DNA of 64,000 nt, taken from the NCBI RefSeq assembly GCF_020181615.1, contig NZ_CP084029.1, positions 1,165,043-1,229,042 on the forward strand. The letters run 5' to 3'. The notes beneath the pieces were generated by a model, which was not told the origin of the DNA, ran no database searches, and worked only from the letters and a program-made list of their open reading frames with translations. Positions 20,185 through 31,039 of the stretch are shown in pieces. How positions within the stretch are numbered: the stretch's first letter is position 1; each line of letters begins with the position of its first letter. The position numbers and the translations under genes were made by a program. The DNA is from [Mycobacterium] crassicus (lineage in GTDB: Bacteria; Actinomycetota; Actinomycetes; Mycobacteriales; Mycobacteriaceae).

Positions 20185-20853
20185 TCACTTCGCCGCGACG
20201 GTGAACCCGTTCGTGATCGTCTCGACATCGGCGGCCTGCTTGGCGGCCTCGTCGGCCGGGGCGGTGACCGACAGCTGCACCAGATAGCGCTGTTCGTCGG
20301 GTGCCGAACCGGTGGCGATCACCATCCGGAACCAGCTGTGCAGGCGTTGCCCGTCGAGGTCGTAGGTGCCCTGGACCATCGACGACGGGAAGCCGTGGAA
20401 GTCCTCGTTGGAGGCGTCCAGCAGCCGGAAATTCTTCGAGAGCTGGGCGTCGACGACACCGTGCTTGATGGCTTCGTGCGAATCGAAGTTCCCGGTGAGC
20501 TTGACCACGCTCAGCATCGCCCGCGGCAACTTCTCGCCCTTGCCGATGACCTCGGTGGTGGCCGGCAACATCGGGCTCTGCTTCTTCGTCCATCCCGCCG
20601 GCGTCGGGATCGACACGGTCAGGTCTTTCACGGCGCTGGGGGCCACCGCTTCGGCGGCCACTCCCTGGTCCTCCAGGTACCGCCCCACTGTCACCGGCGG
20701 CTTGGCCTCCCCGGACGTGGTCGTGGTGGTGCCATTGGACCAAATCGATTGATAATCAGGTGTTTTGGTGCCGCATCCGGAAGTCGTAGCCGCCAGCAGC
20801 GAGACCGTCAGTGCGGCCAGGACCTTCAGGGCCGCTGGGCGCAGCGGGGTCAC
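20185..20853 (-). CDS. lpqT: LpqT/LpqN-family lipoprotein
   Basis: 222 aa exported lipoprotein. The lipobox is in SLLAATTSGCGTK. The mature domain contains PAGW (IPTPAGWTKKQSP) and DFHGFPSSMVQGTYDLDGQR, characteristic of the LpqN/LpqT family. Length matches Mtb LpqT (Rv1016c, about 226 aa), and so does its place upstream of prs. Its start overlaps the arsC-like stop by 4 bp. LpqN-type proteins have been linked to envelope lipid export; the role of LpqT is not established. Confidence 0.88.
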   Translation of the reverse strand: MTPLRPAALKVLAALTVSLLAATTSGCGTKTPDYQSIWSNGTTTTTSGEAKPPVTVGRYLEDQGVAAEAVAPSAVKDLTVSIPTPAGWTKKQSPMLPATTEVIGKGEKLPRAMLSVVKLTGNFDSHEAIKHGVVDAQLSKNFRLLDASNEDFHGFPSSMVQGTYDLDGQRLHSWFRMVIATGSAPDEQRYLVQLSVTAPADEAAKQAADVETITNGFTVAAK

Positions 20854-21194
20854 AGGATCTCGCGGACCGCGTCAATCGGGCGTCCCAGGCGGGTGCCCTT
20901 CGCGGTGACGACGAACGGTCGCTGGATCAGGATGGGGTTTGCGGCCATCGCGTCGAGCAACTCGTCGTCGGAGGCGTCGGCCAGGTTCAGCTCGGCGTAC
21001 ACCGCCTCGCCGGTGCGCACCGCGTCGCGAACCGCGATCCCGGCGGCACGGATCATCTCCGCGAGCTCCGCGCGTGACGGCGGGGTCTTCAGGTATTCCA
21101 CGACGACCGGCTCGATACCGTTGTCGCGCAGCAACTCCAGTGTCTTGCGTGAGGTGGAGCAGCGCGGGTTGTGGTAGATGGTGCCGTCAGTCAT
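20850..21194 (-). CDS. ArsC-family (glutaredoxin-dependent type) arsenate reductase-like protein
   Basis: 114 aa thioredoxin-fold protein. The active-site Cys is in HNPRCSTSRKTL near residue 12, and the oxyanion-pocket arginines are in LIQRPFVV and RLGRPIDAV, the ArsC/Spx pattern. No arsenite pump or ArsR is nearby, so a housekeeping redox role is also possible. It sits 1 bp after prs and overlaps lpqT, forming a prs-arsC-lpqT operon. Confidence 0.9.
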   Translation of the reverse strand: MTDGTIYHNPRCSTSRKTLELLRDNGIEPVVVEYLKTPPSRAELAEMIRAAGIAVRDAVRTGEAVYAELNLADASDDELLDAMAANPILIQRPFVVTAKGTRLGRPIDAVREIL

Positions 21195-21195
21195 G

Positions 21196-22182
21196 TTAGG
21201 CGTCTCCGTCGAAAAGTCCGGTGACCGAGCCGTTTTCGAACACGGCGCGGATCGTGCTGGCCAACAGCGGGGCGATCGACAGCACCGTCAGTTGGGGGAA
21301 CTGCTTGTCCTCGGTGATCGGCAGCGTGTTGGTGACGATCACTTCGCTGGCACCGCAGGCCGCCAATCGCTCGGATGCCGGGCTGGACAGTACGCCGTGG
21401 GTCGCGGCGATCACCACGTCGACGGCCCCCGCTTCGCGCAGCAGGCCGACCGCTCCGGCGATGGTTCCGCCGGTGTCGATCATGTCGTCGGTGATCACGC
21501 AGGTCTTGCCGGCTACCTCGCCGACCACCCGGTTGGCCTTGACCTGGTTGGGCACCCGCGGATCACGGGTCTTGTGGATGAAGGCCAGCGGCACGCCACC
21601 CAGTGAGTCAGCCCATTTCTCGGCGACCCGCACGCGGCCGGAGTCAGGCGAGACCACCACGACGTCCTTGCCGTTGTTGAGGTAGTTGTCACGGATGTAG
21701 CCGCACAGCAGTGGCTGGGCTCGCATGTGGTCGACCGGGCCGTCGAAGAAACCCTGGATCTGGTCGGTGTGCAGATCGACCGTCACGATCCGGTCGGCGC
21801 CGGCCGTCTTGAGCAGGTCGGCGACCAGGCGGGCCGAAATCGGTTCGCGGCCACGGTGCTTCTTGTCCTGACGGGCGTACGGGTAGAACGGCAGGATGGC
21901 GGTGATCCGCTTGGCGCTGCCCCGCTTGAGCGCGTCGATCATGATCAGCTGTTCCATCAGCCACTGGTTGAGCGGCGCCGAGTGGGCCTGCAGCACGAAG
22001 GCGTCGCAGCCGCGCACGGACTCCTCGAAACGCACGAAGATCTCGCCGTTGGCAAAGTCGCGGGCGGTCTGCGCGGTGACTGACACATCCAGTTCTTTGG
22101 CGACCTGATCGGCCAGCTCCGGGTGCGCGCGACCTGCGAAGAGCATCAGGTTCTTGCGGTTGTCTGTCCACTCGTGGCTCAC
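21196..22182 (-). CDS. prs: Ribose-phosphate pyrophosphokinase
   Basis: Makes PRPP from ribose 5-phosphate and ATP for nucleotide, His, Trp and (in mycobacteria) decaprenylphosphoryl-arabinose synthesis. 328 aa from GTG 22182 (SHEWTDNRKN follows), collinear with Mtb PrsA. The catalytic region includes PYARQDKKHRGREPISA, and the PRPP loop is VITDDMIDTGGTIAGA. It lies 109 bp downstream of glmU on the same strand. Confidence 0.96.
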   Translation of the reverse strand: MSHEWTDNRKNLMLFAGRAHPELADQVAKELDVSVTAQTARDFANGEIFVRFEESVRGCDAFVLQAHSAPLNQWLMEQLIMIDALKRGSAKRITAILPFYPYARQDKKHRGREPISARLVADLLKTAGADRIVTVDLHTDQIQGFFDGPVDHMRAQPLLCGYIRDNYLNNGKDVVVVSPDSGRVRVAEKWADSLGGVPLAFIHKTRDPRVPNQVKANRVVGEVAGKTCVITDDMIDTGGTIAGAVGLLREAGAVDVVIAATHGVLSSPASERLAACGASEVIVTNTLPITEDKQFPQLTVLSIAPLLASTIRAVFENGSVTGLFDGDA

Positions 22183-22291
22183 GTGCTGCCCCTGCTGTTG
22201 GCGATCTGGGAAAATGGTCGAGTTAACTCGGGCCTTATGGTACGGAGCCCGGCTCGCAAAATCGCCTCGGGCTGCCTCAACGCGACCAAGC

Positions 22292-23749
22292 TCACGATGA
22301 CCGGTCCGGTTGGTCGCCGGCCGCCTCTGCCGCCTCGGCCGCGGCGCTGCCGGGCCGCTTGCGCTGCACCCAGTTCTCGATGTTTCGTTGCGGGCCCGCT
22401 GACACCGCCAGCGCACCCGGTGGCACGTCGTCGCGCACCACCGTCCCGGCGCCAGTGTAGGCGCCGTCGCCGATAGTGACGGGTGCGACGAACATGGTGT
22501 CCGACCCGGTGCGCACGTGCGAACCGACCTTGGTCCGGCGCTTGGTCTGGCCGTCGTAATTGACGAACACGCTGGATGCGCCGATGTTGGAGTGCTCGCC
22601 GATGTCGGCGTCGCCGACGTAGGTCAGGTGCGGAACCTTGGTCCCGGTGCCGATGGTGGAGTTCTTGGTCTCGACGAACGCCCCCAGCTTGCCCTCGGCG
22701 CCCAGCACGGAGCCCGGACGCAGGTAGGCGAACGGCCCGACGGCCGCGCCGGGACCGATCGACGACGAGGTGGCGTGGCTGCGGATCACCGACGCGGCAT
22801 CACCCACGGTGACGTCGGTCAGGGTGCTGTCCGGGCCGATCGTGCAGTGCGCGCCGACGGCGGTGCCGCCCAGCAGTTGGGTTCCGGGTGCGACGGTGGT
22901 GTCGGGCCCGATGGTCACGTCCACGTCGATCCAGGTGGTGGCGGGGTCGAGGATCGTGACGCCGGCCCGCTGGTGGGCGGTCACCAGGCGGCGATTCAGC
23001 ACGGCGGCCAATTCGGCCAACTGCACACGGTCGTTGACGCCGGCCACCAACGCCGCGTCGTCGACGTGGCGGGCGTGCACGACCCGGCCGTCGCCGCGGA
23101 CGATGCCGATCACGTCGGTGAGGTACAGCTCGTGCTGGGCGTTGTCCGAGCCGAGCCGGCCCAGCGCCGACCGCAGCGGGGCGATGTCGAAGGCGTACAC
23201 CCCGGCGTTGACCTCGCGAATCTCCCGCTGCGACGCGGTGGCGTCGGCCTGCTCCACGATCGCGGTGACCTCACCGTCCTGCGTGTGCAGGATGCGCCCG
23301 TAACCGGTGGGGTCGGGCAGCGTCGTGGTCAACACGGTGACCGCGGCCGGGGCGGTGCGATGGGTCTCCACCAGCGCCTCGAGCGTGGCCGTGTCCAGCA
23401 GCGGGATGTCGCCGGAGGTGACCACGACGGTGCCGGCGAAGTCATCGGGCAGTGCCGACAGGCCGCACAGCACCGCGTGCCCGGTGCCGAGCTGCTGGTC
23501 CTGCAGGGCGACGTCGATGCGGCAGTGCAGGGCCTGCGCGAGTTCGGCGACCGGACCGGCGATGCGTTCGTGGGCGTGGCCCAGCACCACCACCAGGTGG
23601 CGGGGACTGATCCCGGCGGCGGAGCGCACGCAGTGCGACAACATGCTGCGCCCGCCCAGTCGGTGCAGCACCTTGGGGGTGTCGGAGACCATCCGGGTTC
23701 CGGCCCCGGCCGCCAGAATCACGACCGCGGTCTCGTTTTGCCCTGCCAC
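22292..23749 (-). CDS. glmU: Bifunctional UDP-N-acetylglucosamine pyrophosphorylase/glucosamine-1-P acetyltransferase
   Basis: Makes UDP-GlcNAc for peptidoglycan and the arabinogalactan linker. 485 aa from a GTG. The N-terminal uridylyltransferase half has LAAGAGTRM and the Lys of [11 protein letters not shown]; the C-terminal left-handed beta-helix acetyltransferase half has hexapeptide repeats ([20 protein letters not shown]) and the catalytic region [24 protein letters not shown], here starting [10 protein letters not shown]. The disordered Ala-rich tail is typical of mycobacterial GlmU. Confidence 0.96.
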   Translation of the reverse strand: MAGQNETAVVILAAGAGTRMVSDTPKVLHRLGGRSMLSHCVRSAAGISPRHLVVVLGHAHERIAGPVAELAQALHCRIDVALQDQQLGTGHAVLCGLSALPDDFAGTVVVTSGDIPLLDTATLEALVETHRTAPAAVTVLTTTLPDPTGYGRILHTQDGEVTAIVEQADATASQREIREVNAGVYAFDIAPLRSALGRLGSDNAQHELYLTDVIGIVRGDGRVVHARHVDDAALVAGVNDRVQLAELAAVLNRRLVTAHQRAGVTILDPATTWIDVDVTIGPDTTVAPGTQLLGGTAVGAHCTIGPDSTLTDVTVGDAASVIRSHATSSSIGPGAAVGPFAYLRPGSVLGAEGKLGAFVETKNSTIGTGTKVPHLTYVGDADIGEHSNIGASSVFVNYDGQTKRRTKVGSHVRTGSDTMFVAPVTIGDGAYTGAGTVVRDDVPPGALAVSAGPQRNIENWVQRKRPGSAAAEAAEAAGDQPDRSS

Positions 23750-23782
23750 CGAGCCCCTTTCTGTACGGGCGTGAACTTGAGC

Positions 23783-23853
23783 TCCGTCGCCAGGACTCGA
23801 ACCTGAACTATCTGAACCAAAATCAGAGGTGCTGCCGATTACACCACGACGGA
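23783..23853 (-). tRNA. tRNA-Gln (anticodon TTG)
   Basis: Read on the minus strand: acceptor TCCGTCG pairs with CGACGGA (7 bp), the anticodon stem is TCTGA/TCAGA with loop TTTTGGT giving anticodon TTG, and the T-arm contains GGTTCGAGTCC. CCA is not encoded. It lies between glmU and the TetR gene. Confidence 0.93.
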
Positions 23854-23886
23854 TCGGTGCTCGGCAGTGACTCTAGTGCAAACGAC

Positions 23887-23892
23887 TAGGCT
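23887..23892 (+). promoter_or_regulatory. -10 box for a leaderless TetR message
   Basis: TAGGCT fits TANNNT and ends exactly 7 nt before GTG 23900, the spacing at which mycobacterial transcription starts at the initiation codon. No Shine-Dalgarno sequence precedes this GTG. Confidence 0.55.
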
Positions 23893-23899
23893 GGTCGGC

Positions 23900-24544
23900 G
23901 TGGCTGGTCTCGATAAGGACGGGCGGGCGCCGCGGGCCCGGATGACCGGCAGTGAACGTCGGCACCAACTCATCGACGTCGCGCGGTCGCTGTTCGCCGA
24001 GCGAGGCTATGAAGGCACGTCCATCGAGGAGATCGCGCAGCGTGCCCACGTGTCCAAACCAGTGGTCTACGAGCATTTCGGCGGCAAAGAAGGGCTCTAC
24101 GCCGTCGTGGTCGACCGCGAGATGTCGGCGTTGCTGGACGGCATCACCACCTCACTGACCAAGGCGACGAACAACCAGTCCCGCTTGCGGGTCGAACGGG
24201 TCGCGCTGGCGCTGCTGACCTATGTGGACGAGCACACCGACGGCTTCCGCATCCTGATCCGCGACTCCCCGGCATCGATCAGTTCCGGCACCTACTCCAC
24301 GCTGCTCAACGACGCGATCGGCCAGGTGTCGTCGATTCTGGCCGGTGACTTCTCCCGGCGCGGCCTGGACCCGGAGACCGCGCCGCTGTATGCGCAGGCG
24401 TTGGTCGGTTCGGTGTCGATGACGGCCCAGTGGTGGCTGGACGTGCGCGAACCCAAGAAGGAAGTGGTGGCCGCCCACCTGGTGAATCTGTGCTGGAACG
24501 GTCTGACGCACCTGGAGTCCGATCCGACCCTGCATGACGAATAA
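23900..24544 (+). CDS. TetR-family transcriptional regulator
   Basis: 214 aa. The N-terminal helix-turn-helix is typical ([20 protein letters not shown], then [17 protein letters not shown]). The C-terminal ligand domain has no recognised signature. It corresponds by position to Mtb Rv1019 upstream of mfd. GTG 23900 was chosen for the leaderless promoter; an in-frame ATG lies 33 nt upstream and another inside at RMTGSERR. Target genes are unknown; itself and mfd are the nearest candidates. Confidence 0.9.
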   Translation: MAGLDKDGRAPRARMTGSERRHQLIDVARSLFAERGYEGTSIEEIAQRAHVSKPVVYEHFGGKEGLYAVVVDREMSALLDGITTSLTKATNNQSRLRVERVALALLTYVDEHTDGFRILIRDSPASISSGTYSTLLNDAIGQVSSILAGDFSRRGLDPETAPLYAQALVGSVSMTAQWWLDVREPKKEVVAAHLVNLCWNGLTHLESDPTLHDE

Positions 24545-24587
24545 GGCCTGTACCGCAACGCAAATCGGTGCGCGCAGCACCACCGCT

Positions 24588-24593
24588 TAGAAT
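24588..24593 (+). promoter_or_regulatory. -10 box of mfd
   Basis: TAGAAT (TANNNT type) is followed by 7 nt and then ATC-ATG, so transcription should begin about 3 nt before the mfd start codon: a nearly leaderless message. Confidence 0.5.
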
Positions 24594-24603
24594 TGCCCGC
24601 ATC

Positions 24604-27600
24604 ATGACCGCACCGGGGCACCAGACTGTCCAAACCCCGATTGCGGGGCTCGTAGACCTGGCGTTGACAGCGCCGACCTTCGCCGAACTCATCGAGCGCG
24701 CCGGCGACCGTCCCACCGAACTGAACCTGGTGGGCCCGGTCGCGACGCGGCCGTTCGTGGCGGCGGCGCTGGCCCGCACGACCCCGCTGCTGGTGGTCAC
24801 CGCCACCGGCCACGACGCCGACGACCTGGCCGCCGAGTTGCGCGGCGTCTACGGCGACACGGTGGCGCTGTTCCCGTCCTGGGAGACGCTGCCGCACGAA
24901 CGGCTCTCCCCGGGGGTCGACACCGTCGGCGCCCGGATGTTGCTGCTGCGCCGGCTGGCACACCCCGACGATGCCCGATTGGGTCCGCCCCTGCGGGCGG
25001 TGGTGACCACTGCCCGGTCGTTGCTGCAGCCGATGACCCCGCAACTGGATGCGATCGAACCGGTCATCCTTGCCGTCGGCGATGAGACACCCTTCGATGC
25101 GGTGATCGCCCGGCTGGTCGAGCTGGCCTATACCCGGGTCGACCTGGTCGGCAAGCGCGGCGAGTTCGCGGTGCGCGGCGGAATCCTCGACATCTTCCCG
25201 CCGACCGCCGAGCACCCCGTGCGTATCGAGTTCTGGGGTGACGAGGTCACCGAGATGCGGCCGTTCTCGGTGGCCGATCAACGCTCCATCCCCGAGATCG
25301 AGGCGGGCACCGTGGTGGCGGTGGCCTGCCGGGAGCTGCTGCTCACCGAGGACGTTCGGGTGCGCGCGGCCGAGCTGGCACGCGATCAGCCGCACACCGA
25401 CAACGCCGTCTTGGGCACTGTCGGTGACATGCTGGCCAAGCTGGCCGAGGGCATCCCGGTCGACGGGATGGAGGCGCTGGGACCGGTGCTGCGGCCCGGC
25501 CAGCAGGCCCTGTTGACCGATCAGCTCGGCGCCGGCACCCCGGTGCTGGTCTGCGATCCCGAGAAGATCCGCGCCCGCGCCGCCGACCTGATCAAGACCG
25601 GCCGCGAATTCCTGGAGGCGTCCTGGTCGGTCGCCGCGATCGGCGGCGAGGCGCCGATCGACATCGAACAGCTCGGCGGGTCGGGATTCCGTGAGTTCGC
25701 GCAGGTGCGTCAGGCGGCGCTGGACGCCGGGCATCCGTGGTGGACGCTGAGCCAGCTACCCGACCCGGACGCAGCCGAACTCGACGTGCGTCCGTCGCCG
25801 TCGGCCCGGGGCCGGCAACGCGACATCGACGAGATCTTCGCCATGCTGCGGGCGCACACCGTGACCGGAGGATGCGCGGCGATCGTGGCCCCGGGTGTGG
25901 GTACCGCCCGCCGGCTCGTGGAGCAGCTGGCGGAATCCGACACCGCGGCAACCCTGTTGGAGCCGGGCGCGGCGCCACAGCCCGGGGTGGTCGGGGTATT
26001 GGCCGGCCCCCTGCACGACGGGCTGGTGATCCCGGGCGCCAACCTGGTGGTGGTCACCGAGGCCGATCTGACCGGTAACCGGGTTGCCGGGCCTGAGGGC
26101 AAGCGGCTGGCGGCCAAACGCCGCAACGCCGTCGACCCGCTGGCCCTGACCGCCGGCGATCTGGTGGTGCACGACCAGCACGGCATCGGCAAGTTCGTGG
26201 AGATGACCGAGCGCACCGTGGGCGGGGCGCGGCGCGAATACCTGGTGCTGGAATACGCGTCGGGAAAGCGCGGTGCGAACGGTACCGACAAGCTCTACGT
26301 GCCGATGGACTCGCTGGATCAGCTGTCCCGCTACGTCGGCGGCCAGGCCCCGGCGCTGAGCAGGCTCGGCGGCAGCGACTGGACCCAGACGAAAACGAAG
26401 GCGCGCCGGGCCGTCAGGGAGATCGCCGACGAACTCGTCGCGCTTTACGCCAAGCGCCAGGCCGCGCCCGGCCACGCGTTCGCGCCCGACACCCCGTGGC
26501 AGGCCGAGATGGAGGACGCGTTCGGGTTCACCGAGACCGTCGACCAGCTCACCGCGATCAGCGAGGTCAAGGCCGACATGGAAAAGCCGGTCCCGATGGA
26601 CCGGGTGATCTGCGGTGACGTCGGCTACGGCAAGACCGAGATCGCGGTGCGCGCGGCGTTCAAGGCAGTCCAGGACGGCATGCAGGTCGCGGTGCTGGTG
26701 CCGACCACGCTGCTGGCCGATCAGCACCTGCAGACCTTCAGCACCCGGATGGCCGGATTCCCGGTCACGGTCAAGGGCCTGTCCCGCTTCACCGACCCGG
26801 CCGAGTCCAAAGCGGTGGTCGAAGGGCTGGCCGAGGGTAGCGTCGACGTGGTGATCGGCACCCACCGGCTGCTGCAGACCGGGGTCCGCTGGAAGAATCT
26901 GGGCCTGGTGATCGTCGACGAGGAGCAGCGTTTCGGGGTCGAGCACAAGGAGCACATCAAGGCCCTGCGCACCCACGTCGACGTGCTCACCATGAGCGCC
27001 ACCCCGATCCCGCGCACCTTGGAGATGAGCCTGGCCGGTATCCGGGAGATGTCGACGATCCTGACTCCGCCCGAAGACCGGTACCCGGTGCTGACCTACG
27101 TCGGCCCGCATGACGAGAAGCAGGTGGCGGCCGCGCTGCGCCGCGAACTGCTGCGCGACGGGCAGGTCTTCTACGTGCACAACCGGGTCAGTTCCATCGA
27201 CGCCGCGGCCGCCCGGGTGCGTGGGCTGGTGCCCGAGGCCCGGGTCGTGGTGGCGCACGGCCAGATGCCGGAGGAAATGCTGGAGACCACGGTGCAGGGC
27301 TTCTGGAACCGGGAGTACGACATCCTGGTGTGCACCACGATCATCGAGACCGGCCTGGACATCTCCAACGCCAACACGTTGATCGTCGAACGCGCCGACA
27401 CCTTCGGGCTCTCGCAGCTGCACCAGCTGCGGGGCCGGGTGGGCCGCAGCCGGGAGCGCGGCTACGCCTACTTCCTCTACCCGCGGGATGCGCCCCTGAC
27501 CGAGACCGCCCACGACCGCCTGGCCACTATCGCCCAGAACAACGAGTTGGGCGCCGGGATGGCGGTGGCGATGAAAGACCTGGAGATCCGCGGCGCCGGA

Positions 27601-28224
27601 AACGTGTTGGGGGCGGAGCAGTCCGGACACGTTGCCGGCGTGGGCTTCGACCTGTATGTGCGGCTGGTGGGGGAGGCCGTCGAGGCGTACCGCGCGGCCT
27701 TCAACGGCGAGACGGTCACCACCGAAGAGGTCAAGGACGTCCGGATCGACCTGCCGGTCGACGCCCACCTGCCGCCGGAGTACATCAACTCCGACCGGCT
27801 GCGGCTGGAGGCCTACCGCCGGCTGGCCGCCGCCACCGGCGACGACGAGATCGCTGCTGTCGTCGAAGAACTGACCGACCGCTACGGGCCGCTGCCGGAG
27901 CCGGCGGGCCGGTTGGTCGCGGTGGCCCGGCTGCGGCTGCTGTGCCGGGGAGTCGGCATCACCGAGGTCTCGGCGGTGTCTGCGACGACGCTCAAACTGG
28001 CGCCGATGACGCTGCCGGACTCCGCGCAGATCCGGCTCAAGCGACTGCACCCGTCCGCGAGCTACCGCGCCACCACCTCCACCGTGCAGGTCCCGATACC
28101 CCGTGCCGGAAATGCGGTCGGCTCACCGCGCATCCGCGACGTCGAACTCGTCCAGATGGTCGCCGACCTGATCTCCGCGCTCGACGGCAGGCCGCAGGGC
28201 CAAGTCGACGTGACGGGGCGATGA
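24604..28224 (+). CDS. mfd: Transcription-repair coupling factor
   Basis: A 1206-aa DNA translocase that removes RNA polymerase stalled at lesions and recruits UvrA. Order: UvrB-like N-terminal module ([18 protein letters not shown]), RNA polymerase-interacting CarD-like domain ([20 protein letters not shown]), then RecG-like helicase with Walker [40 protein letters not shown] and [11 protein letters not shown]-terminal TRCF domain ends the protein. ATG 24604 aligns with Mtb Mfd (MTAPG...). It overlaps mazG by 4 bp. Confidence 0.97.
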   Translation: MTAPGHQTVQTPIAGLVDLALTAPTFAELIERAGDRPTELNLVGPVATRPFVAAALARTTPLLVVTATGHDADDLAAELRGVYGDTVALFPSWETLPHERLSPGVDTVGARMLLLRRLAHPDDARLGPPLRAVVTTARSLLQPMTPQLDAIEPVILAVGDETPFDAVIARLVELAYTRVDLVGKRGEFAVRGGILDIFPPTAEHPVRIEFWGDEVTEMRPFSVADQRSIPEIEAGTVVAVACRELLLTEDVRVRAAELARDQPHTDNAVLGTVGDMLAKLAEGIPVDGMEALGPVLRPGQQALLTDQLGAGTPVLVCDPEKIRARAADLIKTGREFLEASWSVAAIGGEAPIDIEQLGGSGFREFAQVRQAALDAGHPWWTLSQLPDPDAAELDVRPSPSARGRQRDIDEIFAMLRAHTVTGGCAAIVAPGVGTARRLVEQLAESDTAATLLEPGAAPQPGVVGVLAGPLHDGLVIPGANLVVVTEADLTGNRVAGPEGKRLAAKRRNAVDPLALTAGDLVVHDQHGIGKFVEMTERTVGGARREYLVLEYASGKRGANGTDKLYVPMDSLDQLSRYVGGQAPALSRLGGSDWTQTKTKARRAVREIADELVALYAKRQAAPGHAFAPDTPWQAEMEDAFGFTETVDQLTAISEVKADMEKPVPMDRVICGDVGYGKTEIAVRAAFKAVQDGMQVAVLVPTTLLADQHLQTFSTRMAGFPVTVKGLSRFTDPAESKAVVEGLAEGSVDVVIGTHRLLQTGVRWKNLGLVIVDEEQRFGVEHKEHIKALRTHVDVLTMSATPIPRTLEMSLAGIREMSTILTPPEDRYPVLTYVGPHDEKQVAAALRRELLRDGQVFYVHNRVSSIDAAAARVRGLVPEARVVVAHGQMPEEMLETTVQGFWNREYDILVCTTIIETGLDISNANTLIVERADTFGLSQLHQLRGRVGRSRERGYAYFLYPRDAPLTETAHDRLATIAQNNELGAGMAVAMKDLEIRGAGNVLGAEQSGHVAGVGFDLYVRLVGEAVEAYRAAFNGETVTTEEVKDVRIDLPVDAHLPPEYINSDRLRLEAYRRLAAATGDDEIAAVVEELTDRYGPLPEPAGRLVAVARLRLLCRGVGITEVSAVSATTLKLAPMTLPDSAQIRLKRLHPSASYRATTSTVQVPIPRAGNAVGSPRIRDVELVQMVADLISALDGRPQGQVDVTGR

Positions 28225-29153
28225 CCGTCGTCCTTCTCGACCCGCGCCGGCCCACGCTGGTGCCGGTGGAAGCGTGTGCGCTGCTGACCGGCGACATCGT
28301 CTACACCGAGGAACTGCCGATCGTGGTGCCGTGGTCGCTGCCGGCCGCCCAATCGGTGTTGTCCGGCGCCGAGGCCGCCGTGCTGCTGACCTCGGACCGC
28401 AACCATCCCGCCGTGGTGGCCCGCCTGGCCGCTGGTGAGGCCCTGATCGCGGCGCCGGAGGCCCAACCCGGCGAGCGGCTGATCGACGCGGTCGCGATCA
28501 TGGACCGGCTGCGCACGGACGGCCCGTGGGAGAGCGAGCAGACCCACGACTCGCTGCGGAAGTTCCTGCTGGAGGAGACCTACGAGCTGTTCGACGCGGT
28601 GCGCGGCGGCGACGCAGACGAGCTGCGCGACGAACTCGGCGACGTGCTGCTGCAGGTGTTGTTCCACGCCCGCATCGCCGAAGACGCCCCGCATCGTCCC
28701 TTCGACATCGACGACGTCGCCGAGGCCCTGCTGCGCAAGCTGGTCAACCGGGTGCCGGCGGTGCTGGCAGGCGAGGACATCTCGCTGGAGGATCAGGTCG
28801 CGCAATGGCATGACCGAAAAGCCCTGGAGACCAAGTCCAGAGACTCCATCATGGATGACCTGCCGACCGCCCAGCCGGCACTGGCGCTGGCGAGCAAGGT
28901 GCTGCAGCGTCTCACCCGCGCCGGCCTGCCCGCAGAGCTGATCCCCGAGACCGTCACCTCGATCGCCGTCGATGCCGATGCGGATGCGGAAAACAACCTG
29001 CGCACAGCGGTTTTGGAACTGATGGACACTGTCCGGGCCGTCGAGCTCGAGATCGCGGCGGCACGCCGTGGTGCTGGCATCCTCGACGATTCCGGACCCG
29101 GCCCGCTGGGTGAGGTCACCGCGCAGGAGTGGTGCGCCTACTGGCCGCAGTAG
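28221..29153 (+). CDS. mazG: Nucleoside triphosphate pyrophosphohydrolase
   Basis: Hydrolyses NTPs and oxidised dNTPs to monophosphates, limiting mutagenesis. 310 aa. The MazG core has the EExxE-type metal motif [12 protein letters not shown] and [20 protein letters not shown]. As in other mycobacteria, a long N-terminal extension (about 95 residues, starting [13 protein letters not shown]) precedes one MazG domain. ATGA overlap with mfd. It is followed by a strong hairpin and a convergent PPE gene. Confidence 0.94.
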   Translation: MTVVLLDPRRPTLVPVEACALLTGDIVYTEELPIVVPWSLPAAQSVLSGAEAAVLLTSDRNHPAVVARLAAGEALIAAPEAQPGERLIDAVAIMDRLRTDGPWESEQTHDSLRKFLLEETYELFDAVRGGDADELRDELGDVLLQVLFHARIAEDAPHRPFDIDDVAEALLRKLVNRVPAVLAGEDISLEDQVAQWHDRKALETKSRDSIMDDLPTAQPALALASKVLQRLTRAGLPAELIPETVTSIAVDADADAENNLRTAVLELMDTVRAVELEIAAARRGAGILDDSGPGPLGEVTAQEWCAYWPQ

Positions 29154-29164
29154 CTCCCTGTCGG

Positions 29165-29221
29165 CGAAACCGACGTTTTGCAGGTGCCTACTCGTACTTT
29201 CGCTGCGAAACGTCGGTTTCG
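29165..29221. terminator. Long inverted repeat between mazG and PPE gene
   Basis: The arms at 29165-29183 and 29203-29221 are complementary over 19 bp with one mismatch (left arm CGAAACCGACGTTTTGCAG) around a 19-nt loop. It lies between two convergent genes, so a bidirectional terminator is the simplest reading. The arms are A/T-rich in the middle and could also be a protein site. Confidence 0.6.
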
Positions 29222-29235
29222 GCGATGCGAGTCGG

Positions 29236-30933
29236 TCAGCTCCGGGTCTCGTCCCAACCGCCCGGCAACATCGGTACCCGCGGCTCGGTGTCGAGGCCGT
29301 CGCCGGTGAGCACGGCGATCCCCGCCGCCTGCCGGTCCGCGCCGCCGACTGTGCCGGCGAAACCGAGCGCGCCGGCGCCCCGCTCGGACGCCGAAGCGCC
29401 ACTCGGGTCATGCGGCGCTCCCAGCTTCGCCTCTCCTCCGTCGAGCCTCGCTGAACCGCCGGGGTCATGCGGCGCTCCCAGCTTCGCCTCTCCTCCGTCG
29501 AGCCTCGCTGAACCGCCGGGGTCATGCGGCGCTCCCAGCGTCGCCTCTCCTCCGTCGAGCCTCGCTGAACCGCCGGTGGGCCCCGCCCAGTCCGGGGTCA
29601 CCCCGATGTTCATGTCCATGTATTCATCGCCAACGCCGCGCTGCTGGACGCGTTGCCGCCGACGGCGTTTCTGGGCTTGGCTCTCCGTCGCCGCCACGCC
29701 GGGAGCCCCTTGGCTCTCGGCGGCCTCCTCATCGGCGCTGCGAGAGCGGCGGCTTCCGCTGGACTGCCTCGCCGATGACGAAGCGCTGCTCACCAGGTAC
29801 AGGCATGAGGTCGGCCCGAAACCGACGCCCGGGCCGCCGCCGGCGGCGCCACCGCCGGCCGGCATCCCCGCGCTGACGGTGCTCGGAGTGGGCGACCCGG
29901 CCGACGAGATCGGGTCGGCGCAGGCGCACACCTCCGCACCCGCCGGCACGACGGCCCCAGCGGAGATCGGAACAGCGGTCATGCCGCCGACCACCGGCAT
30001 CGCCGGCGCAGGCTCGACCGCCTGGTCGAGCCCGACCGCACCGATCGCGCCGAGCGCACCGAGTCCGGCGGCGGCGGCGAGGGCGGGTGCCGCGGCCATG
30101 ACGATCGGGATCGCCATCTGCACCGCGATCTGTCCTATCGGCCACAACAGCATCAGCGTGTGGAAGGTGAACCAGCCCAGGGCTCCGGCCAGAATCGGGG
30201 ACATCCCCGGGATCTGCAACAGCATCTGGGTGACCGAGCTGGCAAACGGAAACGCCTCGATGGGATATCCGTCGACGCCCAACTGCGCCCACAGCCACTT
30301 GGCGATCGGGTCCGCAAAGCCCATGTTGAACTGCGTGATCAGATCCTTGAGTTGCTGTTCCCAACTGGGGGCGGCGGCGGCCTCGGCAGCCCCCGGGGCC
30401 ACGATCGGCGGCGCGGGCGTCGCCACCGGAACCGAGGCCAGTGCCGCTCCCGAGACGCCCTGGTAGACGGTCATGATCTCGGCGGCCTGGACCCACATCC
30501 GGGCGTAGTCGGCCTCGTTCAGCGCGATCGGGATGGTGTTGATGCCGAAGAAGTTCGTCGCCACCAGCGTCGCGTGCACGGCATGGTTGGCGGCCAGTTC
30601 GGCCAGGGTGGGCATGCCGGCCAATGCGGTGGTGTAGGCCGCCGCCGCGGTGTGGTGCAGGCCGGCTGCGGCGGTGCTCTTGGTGACGCTCTCGGTCAGC
30701 CAGCTCAGATAGGGGCCGTGCGCTGCCGCGTACCGCTGGGCGCTGGGTCCCTGCCAGGCGCCGGCCTGCACGCCGGCCAGTACCGCGTCGAGTTCGGCGG
30801 CGACTTCGGCGTATTCCGCGCTCATCGCCGACCAGGCTGACGCCGCTGCCAGCAGCGGTCCGGGGCCCGGGCCTGAGCTGAGCAGCGCAGAGTGCACCTC
30901 CGGTGGCGATGCCAACCAGACTGGTGCGCTCAT
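29236..30933 (-). CDS. Orphan PPE-family protein with basic and repeat-containing C-terminus
   Basis: 565 aa. An N-terminal PPE domain ([24 protein letters not shown] turn, [18 protein letters not shown]) covers about the first 180 residues. A hydrophobic segment lies near residues 255-300 ([20 protein letters not shown]). Then come a Gly/Ala stretch, a strongly basic patch ([12 protein letters not shown]) and [10 protein letters not shown]. Three 19-residue repeats ([19 protein letters not shown]) follow. There is no adjacent PE gene, so its PE partner, if any, is elsewhere. Start supported by GGGGAGAGG upstream. Probably exported by a type VII system; function unknown. Confidence 0.85.
   Translation of the reverse strand: MSAPVWLASPPEVHSALLSSGPGPGPLLAAASAWSAMSAEYAEVAAELDAVLAGVQAGAWQGPSAQRYAAAHGPYLSWLTESVTKSTAAAGLHHTAAAAYTTALAGMPTLAELAANHAVHATLVATNFFGINTIPIALNEADYARMWVQAAEIMTVYQGVSGAALASVPVATPAPPIVAPGAAEAAAAPSWEQQLKDLITQFNMGFADPIAKWLWAQLGVDGYPIEAFPFASSVTQMLLQIPGMSPILAGALGWFTFHTLMLLWPIGQIAVQMAIPIVMAAAPALAAAAGLGALGAIGAVGLDQAVEPAPAMPVVGGMTAVPISAGAVVPAGAEVCACADPISSAGSPTPSTVSAGMPAGGGAAGGGPGVGFGPTSCLYLVSSASSSARQSSGSRRSRSADEEAAESQGAPGVAATESQAQKRRRRQRVQQRGVGDEYMDMNIGVTPDWAGPTGGSARLDGGEATLGAPHDPGGSARLDGGEAKLGAPHDPGGSARLDGGEAKLGAPHDPSGASASERGAGALGFAGTVGGADRQAAGIAVLTGDGLDTEPRVPMLPGGWDETRS
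29405..29575. repeat. Three tandem 57-bp repeats inside the PPE gene
   Basis: Three head-to-tail copies of a 57-bp unit (period checked at 29408, 29465 and 29522); copy 3 has one base change (CCCAGCG for CCCAGCT). Each encodes 19 residues in the PPE protein. The same unit occurs once at 1857-1923 in the ECF41 sigma gene, read in a different frame and still without disrupting translation. Confidence 0.9.
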
Positions 30934-31039
30934 CAGACACCTCTCCCCAGCGATCGTGACTTTTACTCCGACACCCCAGTGGTCGCGCGGGAGCGCGGTT
31001 TGGTTCCCGCGCCCGGTGACCTTTGTGTATGGCCACCGA

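Noticed and set aside
25756..28050. Long open frame (764 codons) on the strand opposite mfd
   Set aside because: Antisense shadow of a high-GC gene: His/Gly/Asp/Arg-rich composition, no motif, fully covered by a well-supported mfd.
29405..29575. CRISPR-like array
   Set aside because: Units are strictly tandem without spacers and are translated inside a PPE gene.
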